This document shows positions 11,815 through 24,725 of a stretch of DNA of 64,000 nucleotides, one piece after another. A model generated the notes under the pieces. That model had not been told where the DNA came from. It ran no database searches and saw nothing but the letters and a program-made list of their open reading frames with translations. Made by a program: the position numbers and the translations under genes. Position 1 is the stretch's first letter. Each line of letters starts with the position of its first letter. Source of the DNA: Paraspadella gotoi. Taxonomy: Eukaryota > Chaetognatha. The stretch covers positions 25,090,688 through 25,154,687 of the forward strand of contig CM119263.1 in the NCBI GenBank assembly GCA_051294375.1, in the 5' to 3' direction.

Positions 11815-11900
11815 NNNNNNNNNNNNNNNNNNNNNNNNNNNNNNNNNNNNNNNNNNNNNNNNNNNNNNNNNNNNNNNNNNNNNNNNNNNNNNNNNNNNNN
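11815..11900. other. Assembly gap (N)
   Basis: 86 N at the end of the duplicated SLC36 block. Confidence 0.99.
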
Positions 11901-13343
11901 TAGTCGGAAAAAAGAGTAAGAAAGATAAATAGCGAAAGACAACATCAAAAATTAATAGGCACTTCGAATGTAATATTTCTTTACCCAATCCAGATGGTTA
12001 ATTAATTGTAAACATACTACGTTGTCAAAGCTACAAAAACGCAATAAAGCCAACGCTGTTCTTAATTGCCTTCACCGTTGCCACCGCCGCGTTTATAAGC
12101 CGACACAATTTAACGCACGCCCCATTGTTGCCAGCATCGATTCCGCCGATAATTTCGCTCACATTCGTCCTTGCCACACTCTACGCTAACGTCAATGCCA
12201 CCTGCAATGCCTCTTCTATCAGCAACCAACGACAAAGTCTCTTCCTGCTCCTAAAATATTCCGACTTATTCGGTGAGAGACTGGAATAGGATTTCGCTTT
12301 CCTTCGTCTTCCCTCGTCTCCCAGTAAACACTTGGACCGGAAAACGTGAGAGAGAGAGAGANNNNNNNNNNNNNNNNNNNNNNNNNNNNNNNNNNNNNNN
12401 NNNNNNNNNNNNNNNNNNNNNNNNNNNNNNNNNNNNNNNNNNNNNNNNNNNNNNNNNNNNNNNNNNNNNNNNNNNNNNNNNNNNNNNNNNNNNNNNNNNN
12501 NNNNNNNNNNNNNNNNNNNNNTTTGGTGACGCGGTTGGATCAGGTCTCTGTCATCGCGTCAACTTGAAACGACAAGTGGAGATGAGGAGTTCAGGCTTTA
12601 GCGTTGGTTTGTGGGTAGATTCCCCCTGTGGTTCATATGGTTGTGTGCATGTGGAAAAAAACAGTAAATGTGAGACAATAAGTGTAGAAGAAAAAAAAAC
12701 AATTAAAAAATTCTACTCTGTTTTTCACGGTTCATTTGATCGTCGTCGTTTCGGTTGTCTCTGAAATTCAAAGCGTGAACAGTGAACACTGAACAATGTA
12801 AAAAGAACTCTCTGTTTTCTTTGTTTTTTCAACAAGAGTCAACTCGCGATGAGGCTTCACAATTTTTTTGGTCCCCTTCAAAGCCTCACCACTCCACGCA
12901 ATCGCTGCGTTGAATCCGCGACTCTGATTAAGACAGAGAATCTGACTTCGCCTCTGGAAAACCAAATTCGGCCGCTTCTCTTTTTCTTTTTCCGAGAACC
13001 GGACCTGACCTCGTGACCTCGTGGCCTCACCTCAGATGGACGGCCCCCATCCGGGTCCCGACTTACCCTTCCGACCCCATTGACGCTGGAAGAGAATTTC
13101 AGGGGTTTTTCGCCCGTCGTTGACCCGCGACCCGCTGAGCCGAGTTTGAGCTCACAACGACTTTGGCGTGTGTTTCTTTTGAATCGGGCACGGAGGGTTT
13201 GGTGGCGCTGTGGGCGGACGAGGTTGGCGAGCGATGATGGAACTGCGTCGAGGCTCAGATGGCGCGAAGTTTTCTAGTTAAAAAGTTAAATGCGTTCGCG
13301 ACGCAACGACTTATAGGGATATCCAACGCAATCATCTTCCAAT

Positions 13344-13379
<36 letters not shown>
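11901..13379. other. Non-coding, with gap in a GA repeat
   Basis: No secure gene. A 160-N gap (12362-12521) begins directly after a (GA)n run, suggesting the assembly broke in the microsatellite. Open frames across this region have no recognisable domain. A (CT)n tract at 13351-13379 runs into the next gap. Confidence 0.5.
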
Positions 13380-13529
13380 NNNNNNNNNNNNNNNNNNNNN
13401 NNNNNNNNNNNNNNNNNNNNNNNNNNNNNNNNNNNNNNNNNNNNNNNNNNNNNNNNNNNNNNNNNNNNNNNNNNNNNNNNNNNNNNNNNNNNNNNNNNNN
13501 NNNNNNNNNNNNNNNNNNNNNNNNNNNNN
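13380..13529. other. Assembly gap (N)
   Basis: 150 N that start inside a (CT)n microsatellite, which on the - strand would lie just after the candidate first exon at 13530-13639. Confidence 0.99.
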
Positions 13530-13639
13530 ATTTTGTCAGCTTTAAAGCCCTTGGCGCCTTTTCCATTTCCGGTCGTCTTTTCTTCGTCTGCCGCTGCCGC
13601 TTCCGTCGTCGTCGCCGCCGCCGCTTTTCTCGGCGCCAT
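13530..13639 (-). CDS. Candidate first coding exon, unidentified protein, cut by gap
   Basis: On the - strand ATG at 13639 opens MAPRKAAAATTTEAAAADEE followed by KTTGNGKGAKGFKADK, before the gap at 13529. The start has an AAAATGGCG context. The sequence is an Ala/Thr- and Lys-rich N-terminus like those of small basic nuclear proteins. No domain is visible and the rest of the gene is hidden by the gap. It could also be chance coding in a GTC/GCC-rich stretch, since TCG-type trinucleotide repeats are common in this genome. Confidence 0.35.
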
Positions 13640-13711
13640 TTTGTATCTTCGCGATTCTTTTCGCTGGGGAAATTCTCGGGCGCTTAAAAAGACTCCGGTA
13701 TTTCCGATCAA

Positions 13712-14475
13712 ATAGCGCCATTTTTTTTGGGCGCCGATATACTTCTCATTCTCATTCGTCGATAAAATCTTTTTCGATGTTGAAATTCACGATTCAATTC
13801 ATTTCTTTTTATTTTTACCTCCAAAAAACATCGTCTGACTCGTTCTCTTTTTTTCTCCCAAACTCTACCCTTCCTTCTTCTATCCCTAGTCAGAGACCGA
13901 ACGCCATTCGACAGGATGGAATCGATGTCGTTTTGTTTGCACAAAATCTCGTTCAAACATGTGCGACGAAGAGTTAACGGAAACGCCCGTCAGAGGGTCC
14001 GGCCGTTCCAGATTTTTTTTTTTCCAGGTATAGCTAACAATATATATTTATGTTGGTACAAAAAATTACCTTTTTGTTGCAAAATTTAGGTATTTTTCGG
14101 AGACTTTTTAGAGAGTGACAAGCTTCGCTTGCTCCGTGCGCAATGCGCCATTAATTTTACCAGATTCCGAAATGTTTTTCAATGTCAATTTCGTGACATT
14201 GAGCCAACTAATTAAAATGAGACAGGTCCGAGACAAAAACGAATAGAAGTGACAGCAATGGCCAATTCACGGTGTAAATTTAGCTTTAGTACAATAACAG
14301 CTTCAGTTAATCTCTCCCACTATGTATTCCTCGGTTTATTTTATCCCCACTCGATTCTTAGCCTCGACCCCGAGTCCTCTTCTCCGCCGGGAGACGTCAC
14401 AGACAAATTGGAGAGACATCCACTTGGGCAAGAAAAATTTCTTCTTCGTCGAGCCGGTTTTTGTCGCAAGCCCTC
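13712..14475. other. Non-coding
   Basis: AT-rich sequence with poly-T tracts. No exon or ordered repeat was seen. Confidence 0.5.
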
Positions 14476-14479
14476 CGCG

Positions 14480-15035
14480 CCCCCTCTCTCTCTTCTCTCT
14501 CTCGTCTCCTCTCTCTCTCTCTCTCTTCCTTCCTCTCTCTCTTCTCCTCTCTCTCTCCTCTCTCCCTCTCTCTCTCTCCTCTCTCTCCTCAAATCCTATC
14601 AAGGTAGCATCGTTAGCAGTCTAAATAGGAAATGAAATAAGACGGTCATAAATGCCGGAACTCGTCTCCGGATTCCCGGATTTCCGGATTTCCGTTTTTG
14701 CGGCGCCGAGATGAACAAAAGGAACCCGGATGAAGCTCGACGGCCGTCGAGCGCGTTTAGTGGGGGATGGGGGAGAAAAAATAGGAAAAAGAAAAAAATA
14801 GATAAGAAAAGAAGAAAAGAAAATCGGATATAAAGGAAGAGAGAGNNNNNNNNNNNNNNNNNNNNNNNNNNNNNNNNNNNNNNNNNNNNNNNNNNNNNNN
14901 NNNNNNNNNNNNNNNNNNNNNNNNNNNNNNNNNNNNNNNNNNNNNNNNNNNNNNNNNNNNNNNNNNNNNNNNNNNNNNNNNNNNNNNNNNNNNNNNNNNN
15001 NNNNNNNNNNNNNNNNNNNNNNNNNNNNNNNNNNN

Positions 15036-15062
<27 letters not shown>
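14480..15062. repeat. CT and GA microsatellites around a 190-N gap
   Basis: Imperfect (CT)n at 14480-14590, then GC-rich sequence, then (GA)n on both sides of the N-gap at 14846-15035. The gap most likely hides a GA array. Confidence 0.9.
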
Positions 15063-15067
<5 letters not shown>

Positions 15068-15140
15068 GTTTTCCAATTATCAAACGAAGCGAGAAAGGAT
15101 TGAAAGATGGGGATGGAGATAGAGTTTGAGATGGAAAATG

Positions 15141-15216
15141 GAGTTGGAGATGGAGTTGGAGACGGAGTTGGAGACAGAGTTGGAGACGGAGTTGGAGACG
15201 GAGTTGGAGACGGAGT
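15141..15216. repeat. 12-bp minisatellite GAGTTGGAGACG
   Basis: About six tandem units of GAGTTGGAGAYR. The complementary strand reads as Ser-Pro-Thr-Pro repeats, but no start, splice or domain supports coding. Confidence 0.9.
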
Positions 15217-15344
15217 CCACTTCATATAAATCAACGCAATTTCAGTGAAAATCAGTCGACGCCTTTGTCGCCTGCGAGCAACGAGAAAAAACTTTAGCTA
15301 AGAGTGAATTCAATTAAAAAACAGTTTAAAAAATATTATATCAC

Positions 15345-15545
15345 TTCATTGACAAGGAAGCCAAGTACTCTGGGAGTAAACGAACTATACTGTAAAACTG
15401 TGAGAGTATTTATTGACTGCTTGCAAGGTCTTGCTACGCTGTTACCTTGTAAGAGGGACGGAAGCGTTAACCCAGCCTCTTCAAAGTCAGGGACAAGATA
15501 TCTTTTTTTCATAAAATTAATCAATAACTTAATAAATAAACTAAA
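15345..15545 (+). repeat. Dispersed repeat, same family as 55190-55450
   Basis: It shares words in order with the complement of 55190-55450: GGAAGCCARGTACTCTGGGA, CTGTGAGAG, CTTGTAAGAG, CAAAGTCARGG and CAAGATA, then an A/T-rich tail with TTAATAAATAAA. The alignment continues for about 200 bases with small indels. It is an old transposable-element fragment of unknown class. Confidence 0.75.
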
Positions 15546-15549
15546 AGGA

Positions 15550-16330
15550 ACAAAGAAAATTGACAGGAGCGCAGGCCAAGCCCATTGAATATACTTCAGA
15601 ACTCTTTCGCATTCGACTCGGAAGGGTCTCTTTTGGACGAAGCGTCATTCTTGTTGAAGTAAAACTACTCGTTAAGCGCCACTCGTAATGAAGCGCCACC
15701 CTCGGAGAAGAGCCACTCATGCTCTCCGACGAAAGGGGGAAACTACGAAAGGCGGAAGGGAGCATCTGGATCCGTGGAAGCGAGAGAATCTCTAAATTAA
15801 AAGCGAGAGTGACAGAGGACGCATATCAATTGGCGATCGCCTCCATTGGCGTCGGATTCCAACGGAATAATTGATTCGAATTTCATTCACATCAATCGAA
15901 TGCGCAACGCGTTCCAGTTCCATTTTTTTTAATTTTTAAAAAATGTTTTTTTTTTATAAAAATCTTCCTCGCGCTGTTTTTTTTTTCTCTAAAAATATGG
16001 AAAAACCGAGCAGAAACATGGAATAAAAGAACTAAGTTTAATGCTAACGAGTTTTTTTAAGTTCATAGTCATTTGGAATCTGTTTAAATAAGACAAATTG
16101 ATCAATCGAATAATTCACGAATGGATTGATTTATTTCTTCTGGCAGCTATTTATGAAATTGGTACAACCAATATCCAATATCTTACTCTCTAAATAAATG
16201 TTTGGGCTCATGTGCAAGACTGGAGCCAATGGTATCAGGCTAATGTCGATTGGGGGCGAAAATCACCGAGGTTCAATCGTTCGACAAATGGGGCACCGCC
16301 CGCCATTGTTCCCTGTTGTTGTTGATGTTT
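15550..16330. other. Non-coding, with a tail copy of the dispersed repeat
   Basis: Around 16150-16200 the complement of the repeat tail appears (GAAATTGGTACAACCAATAT, containing the near-palindrome TTGGT/ACCAA). Otherwise AT-rich and without exons. Confidence 0.55.
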
Positions 16331-16339
16331 TTTTTTTTT

Positions 16340-16364
16340 NNNNNNNNNNNNNNNNNNNNNNNNN
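16340..16364. other. Assembly gap (N) in a poly-T tract
   Basis: 25 N between two T runs. Confidence 0.99.
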
Positions 16365-16569
16365 GTCTTTTTTTTTGTTGTTAGTTGTTGTTGTGTTGTA
16401 GTGTAAGCGAATACACCCGCAACACTTTTAGACAGATCGGGCCGCTGCGCCGCCTTCAAACGGAACCGCTTGCGCTTCTGCCGCTCATGACCCGCTTCGC
16501 TGCCCTCCATTTCGACCGATACCTGCCCGAGTTCACAACTGAACTTTCCGGATCTGCTTCGCCGCCTGC

Positions 16570-17965
16570 GCCATTCGTACTGACCTCTGCCCCTTTACGC
16601 CTGCGCTCGCCCGCTATTGTAGCCTTGACCTGGCCATCCTTCAGCGTGCTTCACTCTTGCGCATCGAGCTCTGCCCTCGATGGCTGCGCCGCTTCTCTGT
16701 CGGCCATTTTCCAAGCTCCTGGACCCTGCCGGCCACTGACCCTGCTTGAGCTCGCGCGCTCCATCGTGCCTCAGCCGGCGGTTGCCCCGCTTCCGCCCAC
16801 CCGTTGCCCGCTTCGCCGCTGCCCGCTTCGCCACCGACGGCCCATGAAATTTTTCTTTTTTCGAATAGCGGTCTGCGCACGCGGAACTGGGAATCGCGGA
16901 ATCTAAGCGCCGTGTGGTCTCTGTAAAGAAATCAAATCAGGCCCTTTTCGTCCGACCGACCAGGCGATAATCCTGCCGACCCGCAACCGCGGTCCCTTGT
17001 ACGATTCTGTCACTATTCTTGCGCGTTTTCTTTTACACAGACCCGGGTCGTGTGGTCGGAGTTCTGTTCCTCACTAAACCAGTTGCTAAGCTCTTTAATC
17101 AATTTCTTCAACTCTATACACTCAGCAAGACTTATTTTAAGTTCCACATTCATTTACATTTTTTTTTTTTATCCAAAAGTTCTTCTACTCTTTCCTTCTC
17201 TGAGCACCTGAGAAGATCCTTAATGTTCTTGCTTCCTGTTTAACTTGAAGTTCATTATTGTCTGTCCTTCATCCTGCCTTGGCTTTTCTTTTTATTTAGT
17301 TTCTTAGCGTGTTCCCTCACCCAAGCGTCACACCCTCCTTCGCGCCCACCCCAACCCCCCAGTCAACCTCCCCTGTTTACCTCTTCGCATCATCTTCCTC
17401 CCCCAAATCGCTTCTGCGGGTGCTTCCCCATCTCTCCGACTCGCTCTCTCCCTCCGCATCCGCCTCGCTAAACCAAAAAAAATAATAATATATAGGTGAC
17501 GAGTGTCCGCGGCGCGAAAAGAAAATCAAAACAGCGGTAAAGATCTTGGGGTGCCCCTCGTCGCTGGTACTCGAGGAATTGTGGGTTCTACCCGCCGTTG
17601 GTGTTTTGAGCTTATTTCTTCCCAAACGGTCCTCGTTTTGTACTGCCTCTATTGTCTCCGCTGCGCGCGCCTTTCTTCTCTTTTCTTCCGTACTCCACCT
17701 CCCCGTGCTCTATCTCCCGCTGACAAAAAATTCTACAAAAAGCATATAGCAAAAAAAGGAGCAAACCATTAAAAAGAAGATAGCGACCCAACAGTGTAAA
17801 CACTCTGTGTCTCTCCCTTTCGTTTTGGTGGTGAGCTGGTGTCCCAGTCTTTCTCCCTCTCCTCTCGCTCGTATATCTGGTCTCCCCTTCTAGTATTTTC
17901 TCACCACTTCTCTCTATATTGTTCTCTTAAGTCTCTCTTTTCCTGCCTGAAATCCAAATCGGGTT
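16570..17965. repeat. Duplicated GC/CT-rich block, copy A
   Basis: Shares an ordered series of words with 18480-19482. Examples are CCCGCTTCGCCACC with a following poly-T/AAA and GCGGT, CTTAATGTT with GTTTAACTT, CTCACCCAAGCGTCA, CCCACCCCAACCCCC, GACGAGGAATT, GTTTTGAGCTT, AAACGGTCCTCGTTTT and CTGAAATCC. Differences are mostly short indels. Translations of the GC-rich part (PLRRLQTEP..., LRRCPLRHRRP) show no domain. Confidence 0.75.
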
Positions 17966-18475
17966 TTTAATTCTCTCTCTCTCTAGTGGGGATGACTAAT
18001 GGGATTGGCCACACGCCCCGAGGTAGAGAGGTCACTGTATTGGGATCTCTCTCTCTCTCTCTCTCCGTCTCCTCTCTGCTCTCTCTCCGTCTCTCTCTCT
18101 CTCTCTCTCGGTCTCTGCTCTTCTCTTCTCTGCGTCTGCCTTCTCTCTCTCATCTGTTTTCCACGCGTAAACTAAATTTTTTTCCTTCGTCTCTGTTCGC
18201 CAAGTATTAAAAGAAGGTGGGCCGGGAAAACAAATATTGCGAGTAGAGGAAGTAGAATTCAGTTACGATACAGGCCTTTTTTTTTGGCTGGTGGGCGACT
18301 CGAGCGCTTCAAACTGAGAAAAGCGCGGAGGCCAGAGAATACAGTACACGAGTCTTGTCTGTTTTTTTGATGAGCATGTCCAGGTATCCGTCCTGTCTGT
18401 TTCAAAAAAAAATGTTCTCTCTCTCTCTCTGGCTCTCTCTCTCTGGCCGCTGCCCGATTCACAACTGTCTTCGTT
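17966..18475. other. Spacer between the two duplicated blocks
   Basis: CT microsatellites at 17970-18150 and 18415-18445. No exon was recognised. Confidence 0.6.
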
Positions 18476-18479
18476 GATC

Positions 18480-19482
18480 TCTTCGCCGCTGCCCGCTTCT
18501 ACTCTGCTCCTTACGCCTGTGCCCGCTTTGCTGCTGCCACCTTTACCGCTTAGCCATTTCCTGCTTCGCCGTTGCCCGCTTCGCCACCACGGATGAATTT
18601 TCTTTCGAAAGCGGTTTGNNNNNNNNNNNNNNNNNNNNNNNNNNNNNNNNNNNNNNNNNNNNNNNNNNNNNNNNNNNNNNNNNNNNNNNNNNNNNNNNNN
18701 NNNNNNNNNNNNNNNNNNNNNNNNNNNNNNNNNNNNNNNNNNNNNNNNGCGTCTCGTAAATAATCAGGCTTTATCGTCCGACAGGCGATTCCACCGACGA
18801 CGCAGCCTGTCTCCTGTCACTCGCGGTTTTAACAAACGGTCGTTCAGTTTGGTCACTAACATTGCTAACTTTATCATTTTAACTGACCAAACTATTTTAA
18901 TTCATTTTTACATTTTTTTTTTATCAAAAGTTCTATCACTTATCCTTTTTGAACCTAAATTCCTTAATGTTTTCTTTGTTTAACTTTAAGTCATTATGTC
19001 TGTCTTTTCACCTTCTTGGCTTTCTCTTTCATTTAAGTTTCTAAGCGGTTCTCCCCTCACCCAAGCGTCAACTCTCCTTCCCCCACCCCAACCCCCAGTC
19101 AACGCTCCTCGCTCCCCCTTCTCTCCCCCCCCCTCAAAAAAAAAAAGGGAGAGACCCCGCGAGAAAATGGTGTCGCTGACGAGGAATTCTGGTCCGCGTT
19201 TGTTTTGAGCTTTTCTTCCAAACGGCCTCGTTTTACTGCCTCTTGTCCCGCGCGCTTTCTCTTTCTCCTTTCCACTCCGTCTCTATTTCCCGCTACAAAA
19301 AGCTACAAAAAGCTACAAAAAAAACCCTAAAAAACCCAACAGTTAACACTCTGTCTCTCTTTCGTTTTGTGTGTGTCCGTCTCTGTCAGTCTTTCTCCCT
19401 CTCTCGCTCTATATCGTCCCTTCAGTATTTTCTCATCCACTTCTCTTTTTGTTTCTATCTCTCTTTTCCTGCTGAAATCCCA
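18480..19482. repeat. Duplicated GC/CT-rich block, copy B (with gap)
   Basis: Second, shorter copy of 16570-17965, interrupted by the 130-N gap 18619-18748 and ending at the 402-N gap 19483-19884. It is usually the version with fewer bases in each homopolymer. Confidence 0.75.
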
Positions 19483-19884
19483 NNNNNNNNNNNNNNNNNN
19501 NNNNNNNNNNNNNNNNNNNNNNNNNNNNNNNNNNNNNNNNNNNNNNNNNNNNNNNNNNNNNNNNNNNNNNNNNNNNNNNNNNNNNNNNNNNNNNNNNNNN
19601 NNNNNNNNNNNNNNNNNNNNNNNNNNNNNNNNNNNNNNNNNNNNNNNNNNNNNNNNNNNNNNNNNNNNNNNNNNNNNNNNNNNNNNNNNNNNNNNNNNNN
19701 NNNNNNNNNNNNNNNNNNNNNNNNNNNNNNNNNNNNNNNNNNNNNNNNNNNNNNNNNNNNNNNNNNNNNNNNNNNNNNNNNNNNNNNNNNNNNNNNNNNN
19801 NNNNNNNNNNNNNNNNNNNNNNNNNNNNNNNNNNNNNNNNNNNNNNNNNNNNNNNNNNNNNNNNNNNNNNNNNNNNNNNNNNNN
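19483..19884. other. Assembly gap (N)
   Basis: 402 N, the longest gap in the window, at the edge of duplicated block B. Confidence 0.99.
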
Positions 19885-22855
<2,971 letters not shown>

Positions 22856-23053
22856 TTGAGACGAGAGAGAGAGAGAGAGAGAGACGAGAGGGGAGGAAAG
22901 GGAGGAGGACGCAGGTCCAGCCTTTTTTCCCTTCCGAAGATAAGACGATCGAAGTTTTTGGGAAATAGCCGAAAACTGGGACAAAATAGGGAAGTGAAAG
23001 ATAAGAAAGAAAAAGAAAGAAAAAAAAGAAAGAGAAAAAGAAAAAAAGAGAAA

Positions 23054-23089
<36 letters not shown>

Positions 23090-23230
23090 AAAGAAAAGAA
23101 AGAAAGAAAGGAAAGAAAAGAAAGAAAGAAGAAAAGAGAAAAAGAAAAGAAAATGAAGATAAGAATAAAAAAGAAAGAAAGAAAGAAAAAAGAAAGAAAG
23201 AAAAAAAAGAAAAGAAAGATGGAAAGATAA
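22856..23230. repeat. (GA)n and (AAAG)n microsatellites
   Basis: GA repeats around 22865-22885, then AAAG repeats over 22999-23228 with single-base variants. Confidence 0.95.
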
Positions 23231-24570
23231 AAAGTAAAAAAAAAAATGAAGGAACGAGAGGGAAGAGAGTGAGCTGTAGAGCGAACCGCTAATAAACATC
23301 TCACCGGAATTAATGTGATATATATTTGCTTCCAGATCTTGAACCAAAAATATTTGGCTGTAAAGATTTCTTCTGTTGACCATTTTGCTGTTGGTTCAGC
23401 GGATGATGGTGAAGCCGCGGCGGTTGCTGGGGCTGGAGTCCGCGGATTCAGAATCAGATGGTTTCCGATTTCTCATCGATCGAGAATTCGGTCTCCGATG
23501 CTAATAGAATTTCCGGCCCCAAATTCTTCTTAGCCGCTAAATTATATCCCCATAGCCTTTCTGTCTTTATTTCTTAATTTCTTTCTTTCTTTCTTTCTTT
23601 CCTTCTTTCCTTCTTTCTTTCTTTCTTTCTTTCTTTTTTTCTTTTCTTCTCTCTATTTTACAGTTTTTTATCTCGCTTCCTCTTAAGCTTCCTTTTTATC
23701 TTTCCCCTTCATTTCTCCACTTCTGTCTTTCTATCCCACTTTTTTGTTCTCTCTTTCTTTCCTTGACTTTGAAGAGACTTTTCCGGCGGACGGGGGAAGG
23801 AAAAGCGATAAAACGTAAACAAGCAATTGGCATTGGGACGGCGAGGAACCGGCGTGGCGAGAAAGCCTGGAAGAAAGCGGCGCGGAGCCGGCGATCAAGC
23901 AAGCCACAACAAACCGAAACCAAAGCCGCCTTCCCGTTCGTTCCCATGGAAACGATTTTTTTTTTGGCGGGAAGAGGTTTAATTTTAAATGTACCGAGGG
24001 ATTTTTATTACTTTTTTTTATTACGGAGTGTTGAAGTTAACGTCGTGGAAAATATTTTTCCTATAAAAAAAATTCGTCGCTAAAGCAAAGATGGCGTACG
24101 CGAGTTGACGGGGCGGAGCTCCTAATTCAATAAATAGTTTCACCCCCTCCAAACCCCGGCTTTAACCGACGTTTAAATTTCATCCAATTCGTACTAACGA
24201 TCAACACAAATTTTGTTTTGGCATAATCGGTGTCGAGCAATTCCGGATGGAATCCGCCGGAAGAGGCGCCGATAGACGAGACGCCCTCATTCAACTTTAA
24301 CGATTCGAGAAAAGTGAGGAAATTAAACTGGAAAAAAAAAAGATTTGCTTTCGGTCGTTAGCGGAATCGCTGGGAATGTGTCTTTTCTTTATTGGTGGTG
24401 CTACAACCAACCAAGTTCCTTGGGGGTCTTTTAGAACCCCAACCGCTTTCCAGGCCCACCTCGAGGCATGTCTTTCATCACCTCTACCCTTTCCCTCGCT
24501 CCTCCCCCATGAGCGCTTCCAAGAGTGGATGTTTCTCCCCGGGAGTTTATTCCAATTAATTTCAAATTTA
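23231..24570. other. Non-coding, with (TTTC)n
   Basis: A (TTTC)n array lies at 23578-23635. No recognised exon. The phrase AAAGATGGCG at about 24090 is followed by a stop after five codons. Confidence 0.5.
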
Positions 24571-24725
24571 CACTGCGGCGCAAAAAAAAAAAGTAGCCTT
24601 TAAAAACCCCACTATTTCTTCTTTCAATAACCTTTTTTTTATGTTTCTATATCTTTGTAGAATTCAGCCATCCAATACGGTTTTTTCGAAGTGAAAAAGT
24701 GGCTACTTTTTTTTGCGCCGCAGTG
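24571..24725. mobile_element. 155-bp MITE with 28-base inverted ends, TA-flanked
   Basis: Left end CACTGCGGCGCAAAAAAAAA then AAGTAGCC. The right end is its complement (GGCTACTTTTTTTTGCGCCGCAGTG), differing only in A-run length. Flanking TA dinucleotides (24569-24570 and 24726-24727) fit Tc1/mariner-type target duplication. The about 100-bp interior is AT-rich and non-coding. It is a non-autonomous miniature element; no transposase is present. Confidence 0.88.

Noticed and set aside
14599-15234. Ser-Pro-Thr-Pro repeat frame
   Set aside because: Produced by the 12-bp minisatellite and crossing an N-gap. No gene signal around it.
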